64,000 nucleotides of DNA from Geobacillus sp. 46C-IIa (GCF_014679505.1 NZ_CP061474.1:1704001-1768000), one strand, 5' to 3'. Shown: positions 1 through 8,280, numbered from the stretch's first letter. Numbers and translations: made by a program. The notes: generated from the letters alone by a model not told the origin.

Positions 1-93
1 CCGTCTCCCCGTCTCCGTTCTCATGCTTCGCCTTGATGACCCATACCATTCCTACCCCGCCTTTCTTCCCCCTGCCTTGATGATCATTGACGC

Positions 94-375
94 TTACCCT
101 TGTTCCTGTTCCGCTCCTATTCCTAAAATCGGGGAGCCGGTTGACGTATGTTCGTTCACCCAGCGGAGCGCCGCATCCGCTACAGCTTCAGCGTTAGGAA
201 GCGCAACGCGGTGCTCAATAACCCAGTTGAGTCCATCTTGCGGATCCAGGTTGCGCGCTACACATTCCGCTAAAAACGCTTGAACACAAGCCGCGTCGCT
301 ACGCTCCCACGTTCCGCATTGGCGGCGCCAAATCGCCTCCACCATCGCGCGGTTGCCCCCTAAATCGGCCATCAC
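94..375 (-). CDS. Small hypothetical protein (93 aa)
   Basis: I do not recognise the family. A GTG start directly followed by an ATG codon lies just behind a good AGGAGG ribosome site (366-380 region), so either codon can start translation. The product is acidic, soluble and mostly helical by composition, with two Cys residues and several Trp, and shows no signal peptide or membrane segment. It stands alone: nothing recognisable lies between it and the window start, and the gene at 568 points the other way. The ribosome site and clean length argue that it is real; its function cannot be inferred. Confidence 0.55.
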   Translation of the reverse strand: MMADLGGNRAMVEAIWRRQCGTWERSDAACVQAFLAECVARNLDPQDGLNWVIEHRVALPNAEAVADAALRWVNEHTSTGSPILGIGAEQEQG

Positions 376-412
376 GTTGCCTCCTTTCCATTACAATAAA
401 TAGACGTGAAAG

Positions 413-433
413 CCCACTTCTTTAAGAGGTGGG
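413..433 (+). repeat. IS200/IS605-like end hairpin remnant
   Basis: The arms CCCACTTCT and AGAGGTGGG flank a 3-nt loop, and the hairpin sits in the context GTGAAAGCCCAC...GTGGGAGGAAAC. This resembles the subterminal right-end hairpin of IS200/IS605-family elements, which is often written as AAGCCCAC followed by a loop and GTGGGAGG. No tnpA or tnpB is present on either side, so this would be a relic or a solo end. A chance hairpin or a terminator for a lost gene is the alternative. Confidence 0.35.
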
Positions 434-567
434 AGGAAACAAGCCTCATCGTTTATAGTATGCCTCAAGCGACTGTTGCCGCTCTAAAAAGAACTGGATG
501 GAAAGGATAACATTGTCATTCGTATCCCGTCGGGAAACAGCGATACTAAAAATGGAGGTGCATTGGC

Positions 568-774
568 ATGATGGACCGCTGGGATGAATCAGGCGCTGTG
601 TTTGGCGTTCCGCGCTATACTCCGGGAGCCGGCCTTCCTGATGAAATGAGTCCGATTCGCGATATCGCCCGCGGCTTTGAAAACGGCCGGCCGCCGGTCA
701 TTGAAATCACGCCCGCTGACGGCCGCCAACAGGCGGACGATATCGATTTTCCGCCCGTTGACCGGGCGTTTTGA
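568..774 (+). CDS. Small hypothetical protein (68 aa)
   Basis: I do not recognise the family. ATG is preceded by TGGAGGTG at good spacing (554-561 region). The protein is acidic, rich in Pro, Gly and Asp, and probably soluble and partly disordered; no transmembrane segment or cysteine motif is visible. A strong intrinsic terminator follows within 20 bases of the stop, which supports a monocistronic transcription unit. The reverse strand also has open frames here but without ribosome sites. Confidence 0.5.
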   Translation: MMDRWDESGAVFGVPRYTPGAGLPDEMSPIRDIARGFENGRPPVIEITPADGRQQADDIDFPPVDRAF

Positions 775-789
775 AGCGTTAGGCAACAA

Positions 790-826
790 AAGAGGATGTC
801 ACGCTGTTTGGCGGACATCCTCTTTG
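790..826 (+). terminator. Rho-independent terminator
   Basis: A perfect 10-bp stem (AGAGGATGTC at 791-800 with GACATCCTCT at 814-823), preceded by A's and followed by T's. It ends the small gene at 568-774 and lies upstream of the trehalase. Confidence 0.75.
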
Positions 827-917
827 CGTTGATGGCGCTATGCGGGTGGGCATGACAGCCCGTTTGTTGCAATATGATAGTAACAACCGATTGCAGAAGG
901 CGGAGGAGGGAAAGCTA

Positions 918-2174
918 TTGGGCGTTCGCATTCCGGAGGTAACGATCAAGTGTCCCGACCCAACGATTGAACGCGTGCTTTCTTGCATCCACCAACTATG
1001 GGGGCAATTAACGAAAACAAGTCCGCCTTATTCCAAAGGAGAGCTGTTTTCTCTTCCTTTTCCTTATGTCGTTCCTGGCGGAGTATACCAACAGCTGTTT
1101 TACTGGGACAGTTACTTCATTGTTTTAGGACTGAACGTTTCGAAGCTATACGAACTCGCTAGAGGCATTGTGAACAATTTCTTTTATGAATTGAAAACAT
1201 TTGGCATAATCCCTAACAGTTCTGAACTCGCCCACTTAAGCCGCTCGCAGCCCCCGCTGTTGACGTCGATGATCGAAGAGGTATGGCGCGGAGACAAAGA
1301 GTGGCTCCGTTTGGCTTATAAATGGGCAAAAATCGAATACAAGGAAGTCTGGATGGACAAAAACACTCATTATCATCCCGATATTGGCCTCAATAAGTAC
1401 TACGATCGGTTGGAGTCGATGCTGCGAGTAAAGGGAGAGGCGTATCTCCATTTTGATGAGGTGTACATCCCGCCTGCGTTTTGGCATGAGAGAGTAGAAG
1501 CAGAATCAGGATGGGACTACACCGGCCGCTTTCATCGGCAATGCGGCTATTTCATCCCGGTTGATCTCAATGCTTTGCTTTATAAGTACGAAACCGACTT
1601 AGCAGCGTTTGCCCGCCTGCTATCCCTAGAGAATGAAGCGAAGCAATGGGAACAAGCCGCCCGACAGCGAAAAGATTTGATGAATCGGTATTTATGGAAC
1701 GAGCCGCTCGGTATGTATTTTGATTATCATTTCCCCAGCGGGCGGCAGCACCGCTATTATTCGTTGGCTGCCTTTTATCCGCTATGGGCCCGGGCTGCCT
1801 CCAAACGGCAGGCGGCCGAAGTAGTCCGGCACTTACCTTTGTTCCTTCAGCCTGGGGGACTGGCCGCCTCCAATATCCAAACCGGATTTCAATGGGACTT
1901 TCCTAACGGCTGGGCTCCGCTCCACTGGATCGTCATTAAAGGGCTGAAAAATTATGGATATCACCAGGAGGCGCAGGAGATCGCCCGCCGCTGGATCCGG
2001 CTTTGTACGCACGTGTATGTAGAAACCGGCAAACTGTATGAAAAATACAACGTTGTCGATCTGAGCACCCGCACAGTCGGCCGCTACCCTTCTCAAGAAG
2101 GATTTGGCTGGACGAATGCGGTTTACGCCAAAATAGCGGTCGATCTTCTCGGATGCACAGTCTGCTTGCGCTAA
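918..2174 (+). CDS. Glycoside hydrolase family 37 trehalase-like protein
   Basis: Predicted to hydrolyse alpha,alpha-trehalose to two glucose units with inversion (GH37). Seen: family signature 1 in the form PGGVYQQLFYWDSYF, the loop SRSQPP, and signature 2 QWDFPNGWAP. The general acid matches Asp200 in ESGWDYTGRF and the base Glu394 in SQEGFGWTN, the two catalytic residues of the family. I chose the TTG at 918 because GGAGGAGGG sits 7 bases before it; an upstream ATG at 840 has no ribosome site and lies just after a terminator. At 418 aa it is shorter than E. coli TreA and has no evident signal peptide, so it is probably cytoplasmic. No trehalose uptake or phosphotrehalase gene is nearby. 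Confidence 0.85.
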   Translation: MGVRIPEVTIKCPDPTIERVLSCIHQLWGQLTKTSPPYSKGELFSLPFPYVVPGGVYQQLFYWDSYFIVLGLNVSKLYELARGIVNNFFYELKTFGIIPNSSELAHLSRSQPPLLTSMIEEVWRGDKEWLRLAYKWAKIEYKEVWMDKNTHYHPDIGLNKYYDRLESMLRVKGEAYLHFDEVYIPPAFWHERVEAESGWDYTGRFHRQCGYFIPVDLNALLYKYETDLAAFARLLSLENEAKQWEQAARQRKDLMNRYLWNEPLGMYFDYHFPSGRQHRYYSLAAFYPLWARAASKRQAAEVVRHLPLFLQPGGLAASNIQTGFQWDFPNGWAPLHWIVIKGLKNYGYHQEAQEIARRWIRLCTHVYVETGKLYEKYNVVDLSTRTVGRYPSQEGFGWTNAVYAKIAVDLLGCTVCLR

Positions 2175-2207
2175 GTGTGCAACCTAGAGGCGGCGGGAGC
2201 GGCCGGC

Positions 2208-2993
2208 TTAGCGGCGCACGGACACCCACGGCCGCCCGCCTTCCCAATGAACGCGGATATGGAGGCGAAACGCCGCTGAAAGCCGCTCATCGGTCAACAC
2301 ATCCTCTTTTCGCCCGGCGGCGGCAATGCGGCCGTCTTGCAAGAGCAGCACATGGGTGATCGATTCCACAATCTCTTCAATATAGTGGGTGACGTATAAC
2401 ACATGACACGGCCGAGCGGCGATTTGTTCGATCAAGGAAAGCATCTCTTCACGCGCCAATAAGTCTAGCCCGACGGTCGGCTCGTCCAAGATCAGCAGCT
2501 TCGGATTCGTCATCAGCGCCCGGGCGATCAACGTTTTTCGCTTTTCGCCTTGTGACAGCGTCGCATACCGTTTTCCTTTGATGGCTTCGAGGCGGAACGA
2601 TTCGATGAACGATTCCGCCCTGGCCCAGTCATCATCGGTAACGGCATCGTACAGGCCAATCGTCGCAAACTTGCCGCTGAGGATGACATCTTCAGCCGTC
2701 TCTGTTTGCAGCGTGTCGTGAAATTGATCAAGGAGCGAGCTGCTTACAAACCCAATATGACGTCGCAACTCCGGCAGATTCGCCTGTCCAAACCGATATC
2801 CTAATACTTCCACTTCACCGCGCGTCGGATATTGATAACCAGTGACAATATTAAGGAGCGACGTTTTCCCTGAACCGTTTAAGCCAAGAATCGCCCATTG
2901 CTCGCCTTCTTTCACCTCCCAATCGATTTCATGCAAAATCGTGCGCGTCCCCCGCATCCATGACACGTTGCGCATGCGGATGATGACGGTCAT
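2208..2993 (-). CDS. ylmA: ABC transporter ATP-binding protein, YlmA family
   Basis: A 261-aa ABC ATPase with Walker [10 protein letters not shown] (about residue 38), a Q-loop region, signature LSQGEKRK, Walker [13 protein letters not shown] and an H-loop histidine (VTHYIEE). Length and motifs fit the YlmA/ModF-like group, which usually lacks a dedicated permease. Its start overlaps the stop of the nitric oxide synthase gene by four bases (ATGA), so the two are translationally coupled. The partner permease is not in this window. The link to NO or arginine metabolism is only inferred from position. Confidence 0.85.
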   Translation of the reverse strand: MTVIIRMRNVSWMRGTRTILHEIDWEVKEGEQWAILGLNGSGKTSLLNIVTGYQYPTRGEVEVLGYRFGQANLPELRRHIGFVSSSLLDQFHDTLQTETAEDVILSGKFATIGLYDAVTDDDWARAESFIESFRLEAIKGKRYATLSQGEKRKTLIARALMTNPKLLILDEPTVGLDLLAREEMLSLIEQIAARPCHVLYVTHYIEEIVESITHVLLLQDGRIAAAGRKEDVLTDERLSAAFRLHIRVHWEGGRPWVSVRR

Positions 2994-4129
2994 TGTGCCT
3001 CTCCCCTTTGTTGTTCGTATGGACGATCCTGATAGAAAAAATTGGGCAACATGGTCGTATTGTCATAATTCCGATGAAAAATGTGCGTTGTCGCCGGAGA
3101 AAGAGGTGGAATCAGCCATGTCCAGTCGCCGGTGACATGGCGGCCGGCTGCGTTCTCTTGCTGTTCAAACAACTGAAATTGACGCGCAGCGGTATGATGA
3201 TCAACGATGCTGACGCCCGCCTTTTTGTAGGAATGTAAAACAGCGATATTCAATTCGATCAACGCCTTGTCTTTCCATAATGATGCGTTGGAGTTGGTGT
3301 CAAGCCCCATACAAGAGGCCACTTTCGGAAGCATGTTGTAGCGATAATCATCGGCAAAATTGCGGGCTCCGATCTCTGTACCCATGTACCATCCGTTAAA
3401 CGGTGCTGCCATATAACCAATGCCGCCAATTTCTAAACACATATCTGAAATAATCGGGACCGCGTACCATTTTAACTGCAGATCGCGAAACCACGGAAAC
3501 TCCGGATGTTCAATTGGCACCTCAAGCACCAATTCTTTGGGAATCGGTGTCCAAACAGGCTTCTGTCCGTCTACCTGGATCACCAAAGGCAACACGTCAA
3601 AGGGCGTTTTTTCCCCCTTCCACCCAAGTTGTTCACAGGTGCGGGTGAAAGTGAGAGAGGATGAGTCGCCGATAATCCCTTCTTCGGTTTCATAACCGGC
3701 ATAACGAATCAGTTGATGATTCCAAATGCGCACTTCCCCATTTGGCCGGAAGATCGTGATCGTCGGCCGGATTTTCCCGTCATTGGTCGCAAACTCAATA
3801 TGATGGAACAGATAAGAAAAAACCTCGTCTACGGCAACCGCCTCTCTCGCATCAATGACATAGAGCGATTGCCAAAACAAGCGGCCGATGCAACGGTTGC
3901 TATGCCGCCAAGCCATCTTAGCCCCATAGCTTAACTCTTCGTACGTATGACTGTATGTGCCGGTTTGTTCCACTTCCCAACGGATTTCGTTCAATCGTCG
4001 CTTCATTTCTTGGTCACTTTTTCCAAGCTCCCGATAGCTTACTGTAATAAACTGTTCTGCTTTTTTCATCAACTCCACATCATGCTGTCTGCCCCTTGTT
4101 TGATTCATCTCACTCTCGATGTTTACCAT
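2990..4129 (-). CDS. nos: Bacterial nitric oxide synthase, oxygenase domain only
   Basis: Makes NO and citrulline from arginine through N-hydroxyarginine, using heme, a reduced pterin and an external flavodoxin-type reductant. Seen in the 379-aa product: heme-ligand Cys80 in [10 protein letters not shown], arginine-binding Glu252 in [12 protein letters not shown], and PIISDM with Ile227, where mammalian enzymes have Val; that Ile is the feature known to slow NO release in bacterial enzymes. There is no reductase domain, as normal for Firmicutes. I chose the ATG at 4129 because the stop codon of the upstream 54-aa gene overlaps it by 7 bases, giving coupled initiation; an in-frame upstream extension would need to run inside that gene. 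Confidence 0.95.
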   Translation of the reverse strand: MVNIESEMNQTRGRQHDVELMKKAEQFITVSYRELGKSDQEMKRRLNEIRWEVEQTGTYSHTYEELSYGAKMAWRHSNRCIGRLFWQSLYVIDAREAVAVDEVFSYLFHHIEFATNDGKIRPTITIFRPNGEVRIWNHQLIRYAGYETEEGIIGDSSSLTFTRTCEQLGWKGEKTPFDVLPLVIQVDGQKPVWTPIPKELVLEVPIEHPEFPWFRDLQLKWYAVPIISDMCLEIGGIGYMAAPFNGWYMGTEIGARNFADDYRYNMLPKVASCMGLDTNSNASLWKDKALIELNIAVLHSYKKAGVSIVDHHTAARQFQLFEQQENAAGRHVTGDWTWLIPPLSPATTHIFHRNYDNTTMLPNFFYQDRPYEQQRGEAQ

Positions 4130-4287
4130 ATATGCTTCTTTTTCCTCCACTTTCGATCGATTGGACTCTTCGCAATCATTCCAACTCCAATCAAGAAACA
4201 AATTCCCCCGAACCACCATATTTGCTCAATAAACATCGAAATCGCTAAAAAAATGAGCGCAAAACCGAGCAGTCGACGGATGGACAT
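4123..4287 (-). CDS. 54-aa membrane protein upstream of nos
   Basis: A short gene read in a different frame from nos: ATG at 4287 after a GGGGAGAG ribosome site, ending with TAA at 4123-4125 inside the first codons of nos. The product starts [14 protein letters not shown], has two hydrophobic segments (about 6-20 and 24-38) separated by a short IEQ turn with WW, and ends in a very basic tail ([15 protein letters not shown]). It therefore looks like a two-span membrane peptide with a cytoplasmic positive tail. I do not recognise the family. Coupling to nos suggests a role in the same operon. Confidence 0.65.
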   Translation of the reverse strand: MSIRRLLGFALIFLAISMFIEQIWWFGGICFLIGVGMIAKSPIDRKWRKKKHIW

Positions 4288-4318
4288 GATTCTCTCCCCT
4301 TTTCCCCGCCATGGAGCG

Positions 4319-4328
4319 CCCCCCCCCC
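4319..4328. repeat. Homopolymer tract C(10), G(10) in the nos leader
   Basis: Ten consecutive C on the plus strand. For the nos operon this is a G10 run about 32 bases upstream of the first start codon. Such tracts slip in replication and are also error-prone in sequencing. Confidence 0.8.
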
Positions 4329-4410
4329 ATCGTGCAAACGCAATAGTGGACAGTGCTTTGAGACGCCTTTCCCACGGGGCAATTGAAAATGGAGCAACGC
4401 TCTCGTCCCT

Positions 4411-4422
4411 ATTGTAGCAGAT
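4411..4422 (-). promoter_or_regulatory. Candidate extended -10 promoter of the nos operon
   Basis: On the minus strand TGCTACAAT (TACAAT at 4411-4416 with a TG one base upstream) gives an extended -10 element; no convincing -35 box is present at 17 bases. It would leave a leader of about 115 bases, including the G10 tract, before the 54-aa gene. Confidence 0.35.
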
Positions 4423-4548
4423 GCTTCCGAAAGAAAATAGAGAAAATAAAACACTGCTAGTTCCAGCTGTTTCTCAATTAGAAAAACTTTGCGGAATCAG
4501 CTTTCTTTTTTAGCGAAATGCCGCTGATTTGCTCGTGGCACCCGTTTT

Positions 4549-5182
4549 TCACCGGCCTTCTAGGGCTTGCAATTGCCGTTGAATCGCCGGCACTTCATTT
4601 TCCAGACGAAAGACGAGGGCCTTAACTCGACGAAGGGAGGGAAGCTGCTGTTCGAGCATCACTCCCGCTTGATGTAACAAGGAAAACAATGCGGTGTTGA
4701 CCACTCTCACAAACTCATCACTGACTTGCGCTGACAACGTACTTGTTTCACGCTCCGTGATTTTGGGGGCGATAGTGTTTTGTTTGTCGTTTTCATAATA
4801 GTAAATAACCGCCCTATTCGGATGTTCTTGGACTACCGTTGCTAATTTGGCCGAGAAATCAGAAAGCAATCTCCCTTACGAACACCTTCCATTCCTTGTT
4901 TCTGCGTGACAAATCGCCATCCTAACTGGTGGTTGTTTTTAAGGTCTTAACGATCTCATTGCCAGCATGAAACCGGCAACGAGCCAGACCCGCCCCGCGT
5001 TCTTCGTTCACTACGCCGACCGGTAAATCCTCTGTATAGGCATAAGGGTCAATCGAAGCCTCTACATTGATCCAAGCGTAAAGCGATGGAAGAACAATCA
5101 GATCGAGAGCCGAGATGGATGCGGCCCAGTTGGTCTTGAGATGTTTCAAATCTTTCGCATAAATGCGCCATGCGTGTTTCAC
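4549..5182 (-). pseudogene. YhgE/Pip-type membrane protein, frameshifted and truncated
   Basis: Starts normally at a GTG (5182) behind GGAAG with MKHAWRIYAKDLKHLKTNW, the typical YhgE/Pip N-terminus (membrane span, then IDPYAY and VGVVNEE motifs). The frame breaks near 4925 after VKTLKTTT; the next frame carries LGWRFVTQKQGMEGVRKGD, again family-like; a second shift near 4868 leads to SDFSAKLATVVQEHPNRA and IAPKITERE. The reading then ends at 4549, far short of the more than 700 residues of intact homologues, with the central domain and C-terminal membrane spans gone. Two frameshifts plus loss of the 3' part make it a dead gene. Known family roles are ESX/type VII-linked or phage-infection membrane proteins. 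Confidence 0.85.
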
Positions 5183-5274
5183 TTTGATCCACTTCCTTTT
5201 CTTTCGAGTCGATCATGCTGTTGTTAGTATGAGCGGATCACGGAAAACGAAACCAACGTGGCCAGTCCGGCTAT

Positions 5275-5709
5275 TCATTTGCGGAAAAAAAGCCAGAGCG
5301 CCAAAAACAGAAAACCTATGGCGGCGAAGCGCGTCAGATCGAACGGGATGCGCTGCCCGCCGAACAAACCAAAATGGTCAACAATCGAACTCATCACGAG
5401 CTGCCCGGCAACCACGGCCATCAACGAATTGGCAACGCCGACTTTCGGAACGATGAGCACCATGACAAACACGTAAAAGGCGCCGAGAATGCCGCCGATC
5501 AGCTGCCATTTCGGTACAGAAAACATGGCGAGCAGCTCGCCTTTTCCGAAAAACAATTGCACTAAAAATAAGACGATCGTTCCGATTAAAAACGAAACGA
5601 ACGATCCTTCCAACACCCCGACCCGTCTCCCAAGGCCGCCATTCACCCCCGCCTGTATGGAGACGGCCATCCCGGCCGCTAAAGCCATCGTCATCCATAA
5701 CCACTTCAT
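5275..5709 (-). CDS. DMT-superfamily membrane protein, YdcZ/DUF606 family
   Basis: A 144-aa integral membrane protein with five hydrophobic segments, starting MKWLWMTMALAAGMAVSIQAG and containing the N-GGLGRR loop and the FxxFLIGTIVL span typical of DUF606 (YdcZ). These proteins are half-size relatives of drug/metabolite transporters; the substrate is unknown. The ATG follows GGGAGAGGGAGAG. It stands alone, downstream of no obvious partner; often such genes come in pairs, and no second copy is seen here. Confidence 0.8.
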   Translation of the reverse strand: MKWLWMTMALAAGMAVSIQAGVNGGLGRRVGVLEGSFVSFLIGTIVLFLVQLFFGKGELLAMFSVPKWQLIGGILGAFYVFVMVLIVPKVGVANSLMAVVAGQLVMSSIVDHFGLFGGQRIPFDLTRFAAIGFLFLALWLFFRK

Positions 5710-6070
5710 CCGTCTCTCCCTCTCCCTTTTCGCTGTCCCACTTTATCGAACATTGATCCGAGGCTTAGAAGACCGGCGATTGAACGAAACATCCCGCTCT
5801 CCAGCATGGTTTCCCACATGAGAGAAAATGGTGGCATCAACTTCTCATTTCGCTGGCCTCATGCCGGCTAGAAACGATCTTTTTTCACTAACCTTCTAAA
5901 CTTGGGGGTGCACGGCTGTTGACCCGTTTAAGCCACCTCTTGTTGACTTGAGCCAATCTGTCTGACGCTCACGCAACGGAAACAAGCACTTGTCCCCATA
6001 TCGGTAAAGATATTTGACACGGCGGTGAAAAATCCTTCTTTTCACCAAAGGAAAAGAGAAGGGGGCAAAC
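5710..6070. other. Gene-free stretch
   Basis: About 360 bases between the YdcZ gene and the terminator of the chromate operon. I see no ORF with a ribosome site. A short inverted repeat (GGTGAAAA and TTTTCACC near 6023-6045) is the only structure noticed. Confidence 0.4.
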
Positions 6071-6107
6071 AAAAAACGGACGCATCTTTCCTGTTAAGAT
6101 CCGTCCG
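6071..6107 (-). terminator. Terminator of the chromate transporter operon
   Basis: On the minus strand a 12-bp stem with one mismatch (6096-6107 with 6077-6088) is followed by six T's. It ends transcription of chrA and the small membrane gene behind it. Confidence 0.8.
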
Positions 6108-6156
6108 CATGTCTGTCAATTCAGCTCCAGCAACAAGGAGAGACCGTTCCGTTGAC

Positions 6157-6401
6157 TTAGCGATCCGCCGGCTTGTTTGTTGTTCCAACAACGAACAGCC
6201 GCAGCGACCAAAAAGCGGCGAGCACGATGGCCAACGCGATCATCATGCGGCCGAGCGCGTTTTGTTGGCTGAGCAAGTAGCTGTTGCACACGCGCGCCGG
6301 CACAGCTAAATACAGCCAACCCATGACAACGAGCATCGAGATGACATTCGCATGAACAACGCCGAGGAAATACACCCAAACGCCCGCCAGGCATCAAACA
6401 T
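6157..6401 (-). pseudogene. Small membrane protein gene with a probable frameshift
   Basis: The chrA stop overlaps an ATG (TAATG at 6399-6403) that starts MFDAWRA, but this frame soon loses its membrane character and stops at 6306. The next frame, open from about 6380 to 6157, encodes VWVYFLGVVHANVISMLVV and a second span (MMIALAIVLAAFWSLRLFV), a clear two- or three-span membrane protein with no ribosome site of its own. Adding one base near 6382 would join MFDAWRA to VWVYFLG and give a protein of about 80 aa coupled to chrA. Alternatively the short frame begins at a GTG at 6375. Either a recent mutation, a sequencing error or an unusual start. Confidence 0.5.
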
Positions 6402-7603
6402 TAACCGAACAACGTGCGAAGCCACCCGCCGACGAAGGAAACAAGAACAACCACCCACGCCGGCCACTTCCAAACGGCAAGCAAAAGAAAGGCGACGAGG
6501 ACAAACGCGAAATCGGCCGGCTCGTTCACCGCTTTTGTCCAAATCGGATCGTACAGCGCCGCGAGTAAAATCCCGACGACAGCGGCGTTAATGCCGGCAA
6601 GCGCCGCTTGGAAGCGCGGCTGATGGCGAAGCCAGTGCCAAAACGGAAATGCGCCGAGCACAAGCAAAAAAGATGGAAGAAAAATCGCTGCCGTAGCCAC
6701 GAGCGCGCCTTTCCAACCGAACGCAGCCATTCCGATGTACGCGGCAAATGTAAACAGCGGACCCGGAACGGCTTGCGCGGCGCTGTAGCCGGCTAAAAAC
6801 TGGCTAGCGGTGACCCACCCTTGCGGCACCACTTCCGCTTTCAAAAGCGGCAGCACGACATGCCCACCGCCAAACACGAGCGCCCCCGCGCGGTAAAAGC
6901 TGTCAAACAGCGCCCAAAGAGGCGAATGAACCCAAGCGCGAGCAAGCGGCAGCGCGACAAGCAGCACGGCAAACAAGGAAAGCAACAGAAAACCGGTGGA
7001 ACGACGAATAAAAGGAGGGATGCCCACCGAAGACGGTTCGAGTGTTTTTCGCCGTCCGATCGCGCCGATGGCCCCTGCGATGGCAATCACCGCCACTTGG
7101 CTCCATGCACTCGGCATGAGAAGCACGGCGATCGCCGCTGCAACCGCAAGCGTTGCCTCAAGGCGGCCGGCAGCGAATTTGCGCGTCATCTCCCATATCG
7201 CCTGCGCTACGACCGCCACAGCCGCCAACAGCAAGCCGTGCATCCAGCCCGCTTCTCCCAAAGAAGCATGCTGCAGCCAGACAGCAACAAGACTAAGCGC
7301 GACCGCCGACGGCAACGTAAACCCAAGCCAAGCCGCCAACGCACCCCAGACGCCGGCGCGCATCAACCCGATGCCGATGCCGACTTGGCTGCTTGCCGGA
7401 CCGGGGAGAAATTGGCAAAGCGCGACGAGATCGGCGTACGTTTTGTCGTCGATCCATTTCTTTCGTTTCACGTACTCTTCATAAAAATAGCCGAGATGAG
7501 CCACCGGCCCGCCAAACGACGTCAAGCCAAGGCGGAGCGCCGTGATTCCGACCTCCCAGACGGAACCGCGTCGGCTCGCTGCCTGTTGATCCTTTACAGC
7601 CAT
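6401..7603 (-). CDS. chrA: Chromate efflux transporter, ChrA (CHR) family, long form
   Basis: A 400-aa membrane protein made of two homologous CHR domains. Seen: the family hallmark TSFGGPVAHLGYF near the N-terminus (about residue 28), FLPGPASSQVGIGIG, and in the second half the mirrored motifs FGGGHVVLPLL and PGPLFTFAAYIG. Members export chromate by proton-driven efflux, though some serve as sulfate or other oxyanion carriers. ATG lies 8 bases after AAAGGAG. It is divergent from queT and its stop codon overlaps the ATG of a small membrane gene. Confidence 0.9.
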   Translation of the reverse strand: MAVKDQQAASRRGSVWEVGITALRLGLTSFGGPVAHLGYFYEEYVKRKKWIDDKTYADLVALCQFLPGPASSQVGIGIGLMRAGVWGALAAWLGFTLPSAVALSLVAVWLQHASLGEAGWMHGLLLAAVAVVAQAIWEMTRKFAAGRLEATLAVAAAIAVLLMPSAWSQVAVIAIAGAIGAIGRRKTLEPSSVGIPPFIRRSTGFLLLSLFAVLLVALPLARAWVHSPLWALFDSFYRAGALVFGGGHVVLPLLKAEVVPQGWVTASQFLAGYSAAQAVPGPLFTFAAYIGMAAFGWKGALVATAAIFLPSFLLVLGAFPFWHWLRHQPRFQAALAGINAAVVGILLAALYDPIWTKAVNEPADFAFVLVAFLLLAVWKWPAWVVVLVSFVGGWLRTLFG

Positions 7604-7615
7604 GGATCTTGCTCC

Positions 7616-7644
7616 TTTCGTTCACGAGAGTGTCATGCTACAAT
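7616..7644 (+). promoter_or_regulatory. Candidate sigma-A promoter of queT
   Basis: Extended -10 TGCTACAAT (TACAAT at 7639-7644) with a weak -35 TTTCGT 17 bases upstream. The resulting leader is only about 25 bases, so no riboswitch fits. A 10-base direct repeat TTCACGAGAG (7621-7630 and 7655-7664) flanks the -10 box. Confidence 0.45.
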
Positions 7645-7675
7645 CATATCATCATTCACGAGAGGAGAGAATATC

Positions 7676-8179
7676 ATGAACGTTCGAACGATGGCGGCAA
7701 ACGGTTTGATCGCCGCCGTGTACATCGTTGTGACGGCGCTCATTCAGCCGTTTGGCTTTACGAACATTCAGTTTCGCGTATCAGAACTATTGAACCACCT
7801 AGTCGTCTTTCGCCAAACATACGCCATTGGCATCGTGCTTGGCGTCTTTTTCGCTAATTTATTTTTCTCGCCGATCGTCGCGTATGATCTCGTATTCGGT
7901 GTCGGCCAGTCGGTGCTGGCACTCCTCATCACGATCGTTTCCATGCGTTATGTCGAGAACGTTTGGGCGCGCATGGCGATTAATACGTTGTCGTTTACCG
8001 TCACCATGGGCATCATCGCCCTTGAACTAAAGCTGGCGCTCGGTTTTCCGTTTTGGCTCACATGGCTGACGACGGCCATCGGCGAGTTTGTTGTCATGGC
8101 GATCGGCGCGCCGATCATGTATGCTGTTGGCCGCCGCTTGGCACCGAAGATGTTCGATTCCGCCCATCAAAGCCGTTAG
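7676..8179 (+). CDS. queT: Queuosine precursor transporter QueT
   Basis: A 167-aa membrane protein of the QueT family, the substrate-binding S component of an energy-coupling-factor transporter thought to import the queuosine precursor preQ1 or queuine. Seen: about five to six hydrophobic helices, the N-terminal AANGLIAAVYIVVTALIQPFG and the motifs FRVSELLNHL and GVFFANLFFSP, both characteristic of QueT. I took the ATG at 7676 because AGGAGAG is 6 bases upstream; the longer frame upstream runs antisense to chrA. No preQ1 riboswitch is visible, which is unusual since many queT genes carry one. Confidence 0.88.
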   Translation: MNVRTMAANGLIAAVYIVVTALIQPFGFTNIQFRVSELLNHLVVFRQTYAIGIVLGVFFANLFFSPIVAYDLVFGVGQSVLALLITIVSMRYVENVWARMAINTLSFTVTMGIIALELKLALGFPFWLTWLTTAIGEFVVMAIGAPIMYAVGRRLAPKMFDSAHQSR

Positions 8180-8180
8180 C

Positions 8181-8207
8181 AGCCCCCTTGCGTCTTAGGC
8201 GGGGGCT
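8181..8207 (+). terminator. Possible terminator after queT
   Basis: A 7-bp GC stem (AGCCCCC 8181-8187, GGGGGCT 8201-8207) just after the queT stop. The T-run is weak, so efficiency is uncertain. Confidence 0.45.
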
Positions 8208-8280
8208 CGCTCCATTCTAAAGGCGCATTCCCCGTAGGCCCTCAGGGGAAGTCTTGATCAACCGTACGGGCTTTCAATCA

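Noticed and set aside
4245..4454. 69-codon minus-strand ORF upstream of nos
   Set aside because: No ribosome site; it overlaps the leader and another frame that has a better start and membrane pattern.
6821..7675. Long N-terminal extension of queT
   Set aside because: The upstream part is antisense to chrA and extremely basic; the true start has a ribosome site and matches the QueT N-terminus.
7604..7675. preQ1 riboswitch before queT
   Set aside because: The predicted leader is about 25 bases and has no preQ1-type stem or A-rich tail.
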